A stretch of 64,000 nucleotides of DNA from NCBI GenBank assembly GCA_039707655.1, contig CM077668.1, forward strand, positions 70,263,086 through 70,327,085, written 5' to 3'. Below, piece by piece: positions 50,842 to 63,900 of the stretch. The DNA is from Elymus sibiricus (lineage: Eukaryota; Streptophyta; Magnoliopsida; Poales; Poaceae). Position 1 is the stretch's first letter, and each line of letters opens with the position of its first letter. The position numbers and the translations under genes were made by a program. The notes beneath the pieces are model-generated. The model made no database searches and was not told the origin of the DNA. It was given only the letters and a program-made list of their open reading frames with translations.

Positions 50842-51533
50842 GTATGTTATAGTTAGATGGCTGCATAGCAGCTAATCGCACGCACGTTTGGTTGATTAAC
50901 TGCTGATTGAAATAATTGCGTCAAGGTGGATGGATCGACGATGCTACGTTGTGTGCATGTGGCCTTGTCGATCCTACCGGCCGGAACCACCACACCGATC
51001 GAATCCAAGTGTTGTTTCTGTCGTATGCTTCCTTTCCCCAACGTAAGCTTATTAGCTAGCTACTCTCTCCATTTCTAAATATACGGCGTTTTGATAGTTC
51101 AATGATGTTACTTTCTGTGCAAGAAGTGCGTTGGTTGAGAAAGCAAAGTTTTTATTTATTTATTTATACTATCTATATGGTTCTGTCTGTGTGCATGGGC
51201 GTAGAACGTTCTTCAGCCGTGCAGGACGAGTCACCATCCTCCGATTCATCAATTCCGATCGTGCCATTCCTTCTTCGGTCCATGGATGGCTGCTGCTGCC
51301 TGCTGCTAGTAGGATAGTAAAGAAAAATTAGGTAAACAAATGCATCCATGCTACTGGGTAGGCTTTTTGACGACCAAATCAGGACATTTCTTTCACGGGA
51401 GAGAAGGGCTTCCTCGGCGGCCGACCAGCGACGATGACCGAACCGCCGAGATATGTCGGACCCATCAACCATACGAAAACACAGAGTCGCATCTTGTGTT
51501 CGTCCGGCAGAAACGTGCGTACTCCCTCATGTA

Positions 51534-51642
51534 CTCCCTCCGTCCCGAAAAATTTGTCTTAAAATGTATTTAGATAACGTTTTAGTGTTAGATACATTCG
51601 TATCTAGACAAATTTAAGACAAACGTTTTGGGACGGAGGTAA
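51534..51642. mobile_element. Stowaway MITE
   Basis: It starts CTCCCTCCGTCCCGAAAAA after TA and ends ACGTTTTGGGACGGAGGTAA before TA. Internal 'agtgttagatacat' and 'gtatctagacaaattta' match the typical Triticeae Tc1/mariner MITE. Confidence 0.88.
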
Positions 51643-52484
51643 TACATCTGAGTAGTAACATCATCGACCGACTTGGACAACCTACTAAAAGATAGGTTAA
51701 GCCAACGTTGGCAACAAATATGAGCCATGGATTGCTAAGACCATCTGTTGTTGAACATCAAGAAAACGTACGATGTTTGGGTGGAGAAAAAAAGAATTGA
51801 CAACTTCCACGTACATACTAATATGTGAAAATGGTAACACGAAAGAACATGGTTAGCTATAGGATAAAAGGTCCATACCATTTTGCAAATTGATTGTTGC
51901 TAGTATAACAGTACTGTGTATGAGATGAAGGGGGCAACCACAACTATCTTGTCATACAAAGATATCACTATTTTTCTCTGGGGAAAACATATAACTAATT
52001 GACTGTAAAATTCTTTAGTATCCACTACTTATTGGTGTGGTTCTTGTAAGGCATAGTGGGGTATAGAAATTCTGAAATGCATGGTATCCATGACCCACAA
52101 CTACAAAAACGGAAAAGGAAAATGTCTGTGGAGAAAAGTGAGGAATATTTGCTTTATCGAAATTCTAGGCGGGTTGAAAGAATCTGCAAAATTATACATA
52201 GAATCTCTTAGTTAACTTTAAATAAAAAATACAAGAGAACCCATCTCACAACCATCGAAGCATCCATGACTTCTTCATAAATTATGAAATTCGTTAGAGG
52301 AATAAGAAATAAGCATATAACTAAACATGAAATGTTCGTAATAATATAACATGAATTCTAGGTTCTAAGACACAGAAGAGTGAGACTGGTGAGAAAAAAA
52401 GTCGTGTAGAATTAATTGGTGAAGCACGTAAGCTACTCCCTCCGTTCCTAAGGGAGTATTAATTTTAGCATGATAGAGTTGGTA
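51643..52484. other. Intergenic, nothing recognised
   Basis: AT-rich sequence; an isolated Stowaway-like end (ctccctccgttcc) occurs at 52437. Confidence 0.45.
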
Positions 52485-52492
52485 TGGTAATG

Positions 52493-52669
52493 CAGTGGCA
52501 GAGCTATGTTGGGGCCGGGGGGGGGGGGGGGGGGCGGGCGCTGCCCCCAGCCTTGGATGAGTTACTGAAGAATTTTTTTTAGGGAGGCTTAGATTAGATT
52601 TTTTTTAGCATTTGCCCCCCCCCCCCCCCCCCCCCCCCCCCTAGTGATTTTCGGCTAGCTCCGCCACTG
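52493..52669. mobile_element. hAT-type MITE with poly-G and poly-C tracts
   Basis: The ends CAGTGGCAGAGCTA and TAGCTCCGCCACTG are inverted. A perfect 8-bp target duplication TGGTAATG lies at 52485-52492 and 52670-52677. Inside are long G and C runs that can pair with each other. The 8-bp duplication points to the hAT superfamily. Confidence 0.92.
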
Positions 52670-52677
52670 TGGTAATG

Positions 52678-54100
52678 ATGCTTTGATGGAAGTGAACATT
52701 GCCGAACCTAGAGTTGGTAGGATGGGGCACACATTCCTTCATGTAACATCATGAATTATACTTTGTCCATAACTTGAGGCAATACATAAGTTATAGAAAA
52801 GTAAAAGACGTGACAAAAGATACATTAAAAAAAATCATGTTTTTAAATGCAATTATAGGAGTCAAGTATCCAAAAAAAAATGAGACACAAAAATGGATAA
52901 CATCGTATCGTTTACTAAATGAGGGAAAATAAGACTAGTTTAATTCGAAGTCGGTACTAAAATGACATACCTAACATCGATGCCCATAAAATAATCTTCT
53001 CTAGCCTCACGATGCATTGATAGTCAGTACCCATGGGATATAGCATCCAAATGCAGAATCCAGAAACAAATTAATCGTTTCAGATAAAATCACATACTAG
53101 CTCTCATATTTTAGGAAATATTCAAAATGATCGGATCATCTGATAACTAACTATAGGCTTCTTCAATTAGTCGTGACATGGTGAGCGGTATCATTTGGAG
53201 CAATGGGGCCCGTTTGATTTACGCGGTTTGATGCATGGATCCTCTGAATTCAACACCACTGGTGTTTTAATATTAGCAGTAGGTAGATATATAGTTGATG
53301 GATCGAGATTTGCTCGAGCTCAAACAAAAGAGATAGTATTGTGATACAACCCACAACATTGACTTCGTTAGATCATACTCCCCGTTTTAATTCACATTTT
53401 TTCATTTCTTTTTTAGTTACATTACGCATTAGGAAACCGAGCCAATGAAAAAATATAATGTGTTCCAAATCATCAAAATTTCGAACAATCGAAACCTTTT
53501 AATAATGTGCTTGTCTTTGTTGTTGCGCATATGACAATTTACTTGGAATGACTTTTTTCAGCCATATGAATAGGTAGGCACAGGGGACTCTTATGGCAAA
53601 ACCTGGCTCAAGTTTTTCGATGCACATGCAAAATTCATGCTTAGTGATGAGTGGTTTTTACACTCATTTTTACCCACGTTTAAACCATATATTTTTAGAT
53701 ATTTTGAGTTTATCACTTTGATTTTTTTCACTAATAAATAATGAATGCAAATGTTTGCATACCAGTGGTGTACCAGGCGCCACCGACTCCCGTGACGTCA
53801 TCCCTAATAACTTTAGTGAAGGGGCTCGAACCAAATTCGTAACGGAGAAGCGCCGAAACCCTATCCCATCCGTTTGCACTACATAAAGGAGAGGACGACC
53901 AAATAGTTATTGAACTCTTACTATAACGTTCATGTTTAGGTCCTAGGTTCACTAGCTGCGCCCTTTCTTACATTGTGTAAACTTACTACCACTACACCAC
54001 CTCATAATATGCCGCTTGATGAGAGATGGTGTTCTATTTAGCTACGTTTAAATTTAAAACTATCAAAGAAATTGGTTTTTTAAATACACCAATCACATCA
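52678..54100. other. Intergenic, nothing recognised
   Basis: About 1.4 kb AT-rich, with short frames only. Confidence 0.45.
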
Positions 54101-54104
54101 TACG

Positions 54105-54830
54105 GCTAAGAAGTTGCTCACGTCTTTCTTTCCCCTCTCGCAAGGCGACTAGGGCAAAGGCTCCATCTTTTCGATCATCATAGGTGAGCCCGTGGATTCG
54201 CCTCCCACCCGTCGGCTGGTTGAGGGTAGGGGAACCATGGTGCCTCTCGGCTATGGCTAGTTGATAGGTCAGGGTTTTTAGTCCTCGTAGAGGCGGTGCT
54301 CGGACGGATGACAACACTTCTTATTTGAATCAGTCTTTCGGGCTATGATCATTCTCAAGTTCGTCCATCGGGTTGGATTAGACGGAGCTCTGACGTAGAT
54401 TCTTGCCAACTCCTCAGAGCGAGGAGGTTAGGGTTCTCGTCGTGCATACACAACAATGAGATTTGGTGTCAGGTTCTTCGGATCAATTCAAGGGGTTCAA
54501 TGACGACGACTGCAGCTCCACGCTGGTCCTTAGGGGCACATGCTCGAAGACTTCTCGTATGTCATCGACAAGGTTAGACCGATTCGCATGGGAGCGGCGG
54601 CAGCGACACGTCGACGACTCGTTCTGGCGGCGACAATGGTCGTTCGATGGTCCAAAGGCCCCAATGTAATTTTTTTTTATGTTTATTATGGTGCTTTTGT
54701 ACTTCTGGTGAACCTCCATAACAAATTTATTTTCCTTTCAAACAAATGTTTTTTTGCTCGCTATGAGTGTTTACCGGGGGAGGAAGAAGTGGGATTTTTG
54801 TTTTTGTTTTTGTCATTCTAATTTGTGCAC
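54105..54830 (+). repeat. Probable 3' part of a non-LTR-type repeat
   Basis: A GC-rich body with interrupted short frames passes into 'ccccaatgtaatttttttt' and 'ttttgtacttctgg' near 54657-54710. This layout is like the tail at 7455-7553. The class is tentative. Confidence 0.35.
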
Positions 54831-55178
54831 ATCTTTTTAAGCCACTCTAGCTCTTAACATTTTACTTTTGCCACTCTAGCCTTGTCAGATTGGTATAATA
54901 ATTAACTTGCCCTCCATTTTTTTGGTTTTTGCCACTCGAAATGGCATTTGTGATATAATTTCTAAAGATAAGAGTGACAAAAGTGAGATGTCAAATTTTA
55001 TAATGGTATGAGAAAATAGGCAAAGCTAAAGTAGCGGAAGGAGAATTTCCCCATGAGAAATGTGGTTACCGCCCAGTAACGAAAACCCTAATTTTCTTTC
55101 AAGAATCAGTAACCAAAACCTTGATCTAACTAACTCCCCTTTAATTCCTTCTTGAAGACACTCTCTCCTGAATAGTAA

Positions 55179-56034
55179 GAGCATCTACAACCGGACCCCC
55201 ATACCCGCCCCAAATGTTCGGACGGGCTGCCCGGTCAGTGTCCGGACGCAAAAACGCCACCCAACCGGCCTCCTCATAGCCGACCCAAAATGCTCGGACT
55301 GACCGGCACTCCCCATATCTAGCCCAAATCTGGAATGATATGGGGACACCCGGGCACGCTCGCCACGTCGGATCCGGCCCACGCCGGCCCACCCGACCCC
55401 ACATAAAATGGACCCTATCCGCACTCCGGCCGAAACCCTAGCCGCATTCCACTCCACTCCCCTCCCCTCCTGCACTACCAACCTCCTCTTCGGCCAGCTC
55501 CGACGTTCCCCTTCATGGAGGCGCCTGGATCCGACTCCGACATGTCCGGATCCGAGGACCGGGAGCTCATCCCTTGCAGCCTCGAGGAGCAGATGCCCGT
55601 CCGCGCTGTTCTCTGACACTCCCGGGAGGAGTGCGCCCTCCCACGGTCTTCAGCTAGCCGGCGGGAATCCGTTGCCCAACTGGCGGCCGTATCCGGGGCC
55701 GGAGGATCTCGTCGCGTGTCGCCGACAGTGGTCACCACGGCCGCATGGCGCAACCCCGCCATGCCGTCGGAACCTTTTAGGTGGCACCTCGTCCCCGCGT
55801 GGATGAACTTCTCCGGTCATCGTTTCTTCCATAGTTAGTAGACATGTCAATTTTTTGTAGTCCGATGACATGTGTTTAGCTACGTACAACGTTGCATGAG
55901 CTAGTATGGATTTGGGTATTCGGTTTGGATGCAGCCGGTTGTGGAGGAGCTATTTTGTGTGCTGTCTGGTCAGTGCCCACGGGCGCGCCGGGTGCCTGGG
56001 AACCAAAATTTTGTACTTGTGGTTGTAGATGCTC
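55179..56034. mobile_element. PIF/Harbinger-type non-autonomous element
   Basis: The ends GAGCATCTACAACC and GGTTGTAGATGCTC are perfect inverted repeats of 14 bp. The target duplication TAA lies at 55176-55178 and 56035-56037. The 856-bp interior is GC-rich and gene-like: it has a leader-like 'gaaaccctagccgc' and a frame starting MEAPGSDSDMSGSEDRE at 55515 that soon ends in a stop. This looks like a decayed or captured coding start. Confidence 0.82.
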
Positions 56035-56064
56035 TAACCCTGTTTTTCTGGACTTTAAAAATCA

Positions 56065-57121
56065 CTAGCAAACATGCCCGTGCGTTGCAACGGGTACACA
56101 TCCACTAATTTAACAGCGTAGGAAGTACTAATATCATAAATAGGTAATATGAAATATTACTAAAGCTTAATTCCTCAACTTAACTTGCATCTGGTCGAGC
56201 CTACAATCTAAATGACTAATAGTTAATAGTAGCAAAATTAGCTACAAAGGCACACAGTGTTTTGTACACTGATTGATAGCTTATAGAATATGTATATTTA
56301 TGTGTCAATCCTCCTTGAAAATTAATTCCAAAATTCTACTGGAAATGTAGATTTTCTAGCAAATGGTTGTAGAAAATAAGTCAGTTTTATTATTAAAATT
56401 TCATTTAACGACATCTCTACAAAAATTTCTGTAGTTTGAAACCCTATCCAACTGCTACAATTTTAAATTGATGAAATCTGAGGCCAGTAATTATTTTAGA
56501 TGATCCCTTATTCATTTTTTGTCATTGTAAGTTTATTTAATTTTCTAAAACAGTCTGTTTTTTTTACATGATCTTCCTTGGTCATTGTACACAAAATATG
56601 ACTATGTTGGTGGCAAAAAGATAAAAACACTCAAGTGTGTATTTAAATCGGTAAGATTTGATCTAAAGCAGCGAGGTGGGACTAATCTGTACCATTAGAT
56701 ATATAGAAGTGACATGGGCTATTTAATTAGAAAACGAACCCATTATCTTCACAAACCAATAATCTAGCTCAGTTGGTTTTGTCCCTTGGATGGTAGGGTG
56801 TTGGTCCTGAGTTCGAACCACCACCAGCGCCATCTTTTTTGTTTTTCTGTGAGGCGCAACATCAGTATAATCAATATAAATTGAGTTCTTCCTTTACTTT
56901 CACCAACAATAGGTTGGCTGGGTGGGTTGGTTTGGGCGTGTTGGCTCAAACCAGGCAGGCAGGGTTCGAGTCCGCGTGACGCTATTTATTTTTTAATTTT
57001 TGATCTGCGGCAAAACGGAACTTAAAACGCAAAAACGACGGACGAAAAAACAGATGACGTACAAAAAACGCCTAATAATGGACCAAAAAAATGAAGAAAC
57101 AATCCGTCCTTTAATATTAGA
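56065..57121 (-). mobile_element. Helitron, 1.06 kb, minus orientation
   Basis: On the minus strand it starts A then TCTAATATTAAAGGACG at 57121. It ends in the hairpin CCCGTTGCAACGCACGGGC and then CATGTTTGCTAG, followed by T. Insertion is between A (56064) and T (57122). Two tRNA-like modules on the plus strand are antisense to the element: TAGCTCAGTTGG (56765) with GAGTTCGAACC (56809), and GGTTCGAGTCC (56963). No protein is encoded. Confidence 0.85.
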
Positions 57122-57152
57122 TATAAATATAGAAGAGTAACAACTTTTAAAG

Positions 57153-57199
57153 TTTCCGGACTTTAAAAATTGAGATTAACAATTTTTAAAGTCCGGAAA
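57153..57199. repeat. Perfect 20-bp-arm palindrome
   Basis: TTTCCGGACTTTAAAAATTG (57153-57172) is followed after 7 bases by its exact reverse complement (57180-57199). A similar 'ctggactttaaaaatca' lies at 56049, left of the Helitron. Confidence 0.95.
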
Positions 57200-57923
57200 A
57201 ATTAGGCACCGATTTGCGAGGACGACCCAAGAGCCAACTCGCCCGATCAAATCAAAACAGTGAATGGTCAGCGGTCCCTTCCGACAGATGGGCCCACGCG
57301 GCAGCAGCACCGAGGCCGCACGTGACAGCTCCCCCGCATCTCCACCGAGCGATCGCGTCTCGCGCGTCCCGGTCGCCGCCACCCGGGCCCCGCCCCGCAC
57401 CCATCACAGAGCCCCGGGCCCACCCGCCCCCTCTCCGCCATTGCCGCGGCAGCAGGAGCGGGATAAGCACGCACGGCAAGTCGGCAAGCCAAGCCAGGCC
57501 CAGGCCGCCATTCCCATCACGCAAACAGTTCCAGGATAAAAAAAAAAGATTACTTCCTCGCCAGGACAGGAGGAGGCGGAGGCCGAATCGTCTCTCGTCT
57601 CGTCTCGACCCCCATCGCCTCGCCACTTCTTCCTCCTTCCCCCGAGTAATTATAAATACACAGACCCCAATCGCGTCGGGATTCGCTAGGGTTCGCGAGA
57701 TTTCTCCTGCTGCCGCTGCCGCTGCCGCTGCCGGGGTTTGTTCCTCTCGCCTGCTCCTCCATCCCCGGTGGTCGGAAGCGGTTGGATCGATCCGCCTCCG
57801 CGCCGTGCGTGTGGGGGGATTTGTGCGTGCGGTGCGGGGTTCCGGAGGGGGCTCGATTCGGCGAGGCTGGGGCGTGGGGGCGGGCGGTCGGGCCACTGGA
57901 CCTGCGCCCACTGGCTGCGGGCC
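57200..57923 (+). promoter_or_regulatory. PRT6 promoter and 5' leader
   Basis: TATAAATA at 57651-57658 is a good TATA box, about 266 bases before ATG. The leader holds a run of 'ctgccg' repeats at 57708-57734. The region 57290-57620 is GC-rich; long frames there on both strands are composition artefacts. Confidence 0.6.
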
Positions 57924-60900
57924 ATGGCCGGGATCGACGGCGCCGGGGACGCCCCCGCCGCGCGGCTGCCCGAGTTGACGCCCGTGGAGCGCGTCGAGCA
58001 GGTGCGTCTCCTCTGCTTCTCCCCTGCTCTAGTCTCCTCTGATCTAACCACCCGCGGCGGCGGTTGCCTCGTGCCTCGTGCCTCTGCCCGTGCGCTCCTC
58101 TGTTTTTCTCTTGTGCCGTGGGGTTGGTTGGTTAGCCCTGTGGTTCTGCGACCCGTGAGCCAGCGCGATTCCCTCCTTGATCGCTGGGACGGCTCGCGAT
58201 TTGCGTTTGTGGAATCGATGGCAGTGTTTACTGGCCGATGCAGTAGGGCATTGGGAATTTTTTGTGTGCGAATAACCAAACTGCACTTCTCTCTCTCGAT
58301 GCAATGGTTCCAGATTTTTATTGAAAGTTTCGATGATTCAGTAAGGTAGTACAAGTGTTTGCAAAATCCTTCAACTTTGCTAATGTAGTGGCATTGTGTT
58401 CCCTCCCTGCAGAAGCTGATTGCCTGTGGAGTTCCAGAAGAGCAGCTGCGGCAGGACCATCAGGAAGGCCTGCTCATGTACTTGGAGGAGCACACCAATA
58501 AGATTTCTGAGGTCACGGCGGCCATCTTGTCAGCAGGCACCGATATATCGGAGGCCGGCAAGTCCTCCAAGAAGGATGAAGACAGCAGCAGCAGCGACAG
58601 CGATGCATACAGCGAGAGTTTGTCGTGGTTGCAGTGGATGATGTTCCGCAACGAGCCGGATGCAGTGCTTGATGACATGGAGCATAGCAGTGCGGGAGAA
58701 CGTGCTGTCTGCGGGTCTGTCTGGGGGCAGAACGACCTCGCTTACCGCTGCCGGACCTGCGAAAACGACTCCACATGTGCCATCTGTGTTCCATGCTTCC
58801 AGAATGGTAACCACGAGGATCATGATTACTCCATCATGTATACAGGTGGTGGATGTTGTGACTGCGGGGATGCTACTGCCTGGAAGCGTGAAGGGTTCTG
58901 CTCGAGGCACAAGGGGGCCGAACAGATTAAGCCTCTTCCCGAGGAGCTTGCGAGCTCTGTGGGGCCTGTGTTGGATGAGCTCTTGCTGTTCTGGAAGGAG
59001 AGGATATGCCTGGTGGAAGCCCCAACTCGGAAGGCTGACGAGGGTACCCCCTGCAAGAGTGTTGCTGAGGAGTTGACGACTTCTATTTCTGACATGCTGC
59101 TTCGCTTCTGCACCTCTAGTGAAAGTCTTCTTAGTTTTGTGTCCCAAAGGATCCGTGAGTCCCCAGATCTCTTGGATGCATTGACGAGGGCGGAAAGGTT
59201 GCTGGACAAGGAAGTTCTGAAAAATTTGCATGAGCTGCTATTGAAACTTATCACTGAACCAGCTTTTAAGTACGAGTTTGCCAAAGTTTTCATACAGTAC
59301 TACCCTGGTACATTTTCTGAAGTTATTAAAGGGAACAATGATAATCTGCTGGACGAGTATCGACTGATACCGACTTTTTCTGTCCAAATATTTACCGTGC
59401 CTACGCTGACTACAAGGCTTGTGCGGGAGCACAATTTGTTGGGTATTCTTCTTGAATGTTTGACAGTTTTATTTCTTTCTTGCGTTGGTGAGGATGGTCA
59501 TTTACAGGTATGCTTGGCTTCTTTCCGTTGCTCGAAAAATTAGATGTTTATGCTTTACCCAGTCACTGTACACTGATGGGATATTATTACTTTCCAAGCA
59601 TAATTGCTATATTTTTTCAAAGCTGCTGGTACAATTCGCGTCGAACATATTTCTGTTATCCGTTAATTGTATAACACTTATAAATCAGTAACAGGGCATA
59701 GGCCCTGAATGTTGGCTTGTCATAAACATCAGCGCACCTATCAGCTCTCCAACTATGCACAAGTAAAGAGAAAAATAGCATGTCAACATACTTGGATTAC
59801 TGGGGATGGATGATCAACGTTTAACAGAAATATGTTCAAACACTTCAGGACAATATTTTTGTTGGTTTTTGATAAATGTGTGCTCACAATATATGCTAAC
59901 AGATCCCAGAAAGATTTTGGTTTCACTTTGGTGTTCTGCCGCGATGTATATAGCAACTTAATATATTGTGATTTGTACAGTGTAATGTGATTTCATATGG
60001 TCACAGGAATATTTTCACTTTGCTGTTTGCAGACAAGCAAATGGGGAAATTTGTATGATTCTTCTCTTAGATTATTGGAAGATACACGCTATGTCGTGAG
60101 CCATGAGGAGGTTTCCAAGTATGTTGCTTATGAGAGGCCTGATCTAACAAGGTCATGGATTAAGCTATTGTCACTTGTGCAAGGAATGGATCCTCAGAAG
60201 AGAGTGACAAGTATTCATGTTGAAGATGAGAATGAGAATCTATCTTCGCCTTTCATGCTAGGACATTATCTTGGGATCATTCAGAATCTTTTGATGAAGG
60301 GAGCCTTTTCTTCTCCTGGGCAACAAGAGTCAACTGATGTTACTGTATGCTCCACTGCGATAAAAGGCATGGAAAGTGCTGAGAATCAGCGTCATGCTAA
60401 AGTTGGAAGGGTCTCCCAGGAGAACTTGGTATGCAATTCAAGTACCAGAGAGAGTTCTTCGAGCAGTGAATTACCAGCACCTGCTACCTGTTTAATTCGT
60501 CAGTGCTTGAAAGCTATTGAAAGCTGGCTGGAACCTGGTCCTCGGAGGAGAAAGTTGTCGTCCCTTGATGCTAGCAGCACTGATGCTCGCAATTTTCTGG
60601 CTTTGCTTGAAGACACTTTGACTATTAACAAAGGTGGATCAAGTAAACAGATTGGTGAGGTGGGCATGAAGGTGAATGAAGGATCCCAAATAGCCGATGC
60701 TGCAGAATATCATGAGGTAGTCGGTTCTGCTGCCCAAGAATCCGACGACATGATGCTGATAGATCAAGTAGGGTCGCCTCAGGCTGGAAATGACGCAGGC
60801 AAGGGAAAGATGCAAGAAAGTAGCAATGGATCAGATGTACAATTACACTCTGAAAATGCCATTTCTGTTGCTCTGACCGATGGCAGCCTTCTATACGCTC

Positions 60901-63900
60901 ACCCAGATTCAAGAATTGATGAACTAGGAATACTCAACATGACAAGCTGGCCTCGTGTTGTCTTTGATGTCGGTTCACAAGAAACATCTTTTCATATCCC
61001 ATTACACCGTATGCTTTCTTTACTATTGCGTAAAGCAATGAAGAAATGTTTCGGAGAGGATGCCAAACCAGAGGAATGTTCAGTTGTGCAGTCCAAGGAG
61101 TTCTTCTCTCAGGTACTTAGAGGTTACAAGCCTTATGGGTTTGCTTCAATTGTAATGGAGCATCCATTAAGAGTGAGAGTATTTTGCGCACAAGTGCGTG
61201 CTGGAATGTGGCGTAAGAACGGAGATGCAGCTATACTGAGTGCTGAGTGGTACCGCTCTGTGCAATGGTAATTTCTTTGCTCACCTCAAATAAATTGCTA
61301 TTTAACTAACAGTCCTGAAGTTATATTGTTACCCATCTTTCCAGGCTTGAACAGGGCTTGGAGTCGGATCTGTTTCTGCTGCAATGCTGCGCTGCATTAT
61401 CTTCTCCAGAGTTCTTTGTGAAGACCATTCAAGAAAGATTTGGTTTGTCGAATTATATATCTCTGGTTCTCACGGAACAGAATGAGTAAGCCCCAAGTTG
61501 TTCTATAATGACATCAACTTCTATTTCTGTTAACATATTGCTTCCTTCAATTTTCGGTGGTACATGTATGTACTTTTGTGTTGATAATCCAGTCAACTGC
61601 TTGTTTGTCACTACTTGCCACACGAAGGTTTTCATTGATCACATAAGTTAAAAATGACTTAACCCTGCATTCATCAACATACTTCTTGTGTAACCATGTA
61701 TTACTCTATTTTATATTCTGGTCTTGTGGAGTATGCTCAGTTTTATCTTCATCGATCTATTTTCTCTGTCATTACCACTAAGCTATTGCCGTTAACCATT
61801 CCATTTGATTGTTCTTTTGTGACGGTGGGAAGTACACAGCTTGTCACGATGTGATGTATGGAACTCTTTTAAGTGTACTGTGTCTTTTTTTTAGTTGCGC
61901 ATTTGAGTGATGTTCAGATCAACTTTTTTTTGTTTATCATATGATGACAGAACAGCCTTAGGCAATATCTTGTTGCTTCTGTGCATTTCCTGTCAATGTT
62001 TTCATCATATCCAGATTAATAGTTTGCGTGTACAGTTTTGTTAAATGCTGAAGTTTTTTTATGTCTTTCAGATATGAGCCAGTTCTGATGCAAGAAATGC
62101 TAGTTTTTCTTATACAACTAGTCAAAGAACGCAGATTTATTGGGCGTTCGACAGCAGACAACTTGAAGAGAGAATTGATTTATAAATTGGCTGTTGGAGA
62201 TGCCACCCATAGCCAGATTGTGAAGTCTCTTCCCAGGGACCTTTCGTCAAGTGACCAACTTCAAAGTGTTCTAGATTCACTCGCAGTTTACTCTAATCCA
62301 TCTGGAATGAAACAGGTTTTAATCCTTGAAATTGTATAACATGCTTCAGCGATTCCTTATTTACATTTGAATGCATGACTAATAAGAAAAATTATCACAG
62401 GGCAAGTATGTGCTTCGCAAAGCATTCTGGAAGGAATTGGACTTGTATCACCCGCGCTGGAATTCCAGAGAAATACAGATTGCTGAAGAGAGATATTACC
62501 GTTTTTGCAAAGTTTCTGCTTTTAACGCTCAACTACCTCAATGGACTCATGTTTTTAGCCCTCTGCGCAGTATTTCTAACATAGCCACCTCCAAAGCTGT
62601 CCTTCAAATTGTTCGTGCTGTTCTCTTCTATGCTGTTTACACCGAAGCATCATCGGTATCACGTGCCCCGGACAATGTTCTTGTGATGGGTTTGCACCTG
62701 CTTTCGTTGGCACTTGACATATGTGAATCAGAGAGTCAAACGTATGCGGACAAATATGGGATGGACATAGTGCAGCATGATGCTGAATCATGGGTTGTCC
62801 TGTCATCGTATGCAGAAGAGGCTTTTCCCATATTGACCTATTCTACTGAATCAGTCTCTCCAGAGTCTGACAAAGTAAAGAATGAGAGCATGCTAACCTT
62901 GCTTGTTTCACTAATGCGCAAGAATGACAGCACCTTTTCTGGATCCAAGTACTGCAATGTTCCATCTCTAGTTGAGAGTTTGTTAAAAAGATTTGCCAAG
63001 TTAAGTAAGCAGTGCATGTCTGCATCAAGACAAATGGCACCGCAAGTAGTTCCATCTGTTCCGGATCATGGTAGCACTAAACAGAATTCAGGATCTCCAG
63101 ATCTGATGGACAAGAAGGCAAAAGCGCGCCAACGTCAGGCCGCAATCATGGTAAATGCTTAATTAAAAAAGTAAACTATATACGTTTCAGCTGTCGTCAA
63201 ATAAATTGTTTGGATGGACTTACAAAACCTGGGCATATAATTTTTCGTATCTAATCTGTATGTCAGGCAAAAATGAAAGCAGAGCAGTCAAAATTTGCTG
63301 AAAGTATGAAGGCATCAGAAAATGAAGGGCATACTGATGCAACATTTGAGCCAGATGCATCCAGTTCAACCGCCGTTGCCTCTGAGGAGTCACGACCAGT
63401 TTGCTCTCTATGCCGGGATTCAGATTCCAAAAGTCCACTCTGCTATTTGATTCTTCTTCAGGTAATAATCCTTGACTCGACAATGGTGATTCTCTTTTCT
63501 GTAGTAATTTGTCAACATAAAGTACCTTTCTCTGTCCCATGTGCAAAAGCATGACTAGCAAATTTTCTGTTATGTTACATGTTGGTCGTATAGTATTCTT
63601 ACTTGTTCTATATAATCTAGAAATCTCGGCTTGCAACTTTTGTTGAAACGGGCAATCCGTCCTGGGATAATTTGAGTCAATCAAAGAAGACATCTGGGTC
63701 CATCAGACGGGAAAAATCAACTGATTCCTCGGGTGCTGGGTCTTCTAGTTCAGAGGAACTTGTCAGGGATACAACGATAGAACCTTCCTTTGAATTAGAC
63801 AGCATGGAAGTTGACGCATTTCTTGATTTCTCAAATGAGCAACATCCACTGATTAGATATATATCATGTTTCCCAAGTGGACGCTGTACTGGCAATGCAG

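Noticed and set aside
57214..57978. Long frames on both strands at the PRT6 start (254 and 219 codons)
   Set aside because: They follow from GC-rich leader sequence, have no domains, and overlap the TATA box and the true PRT6 start.
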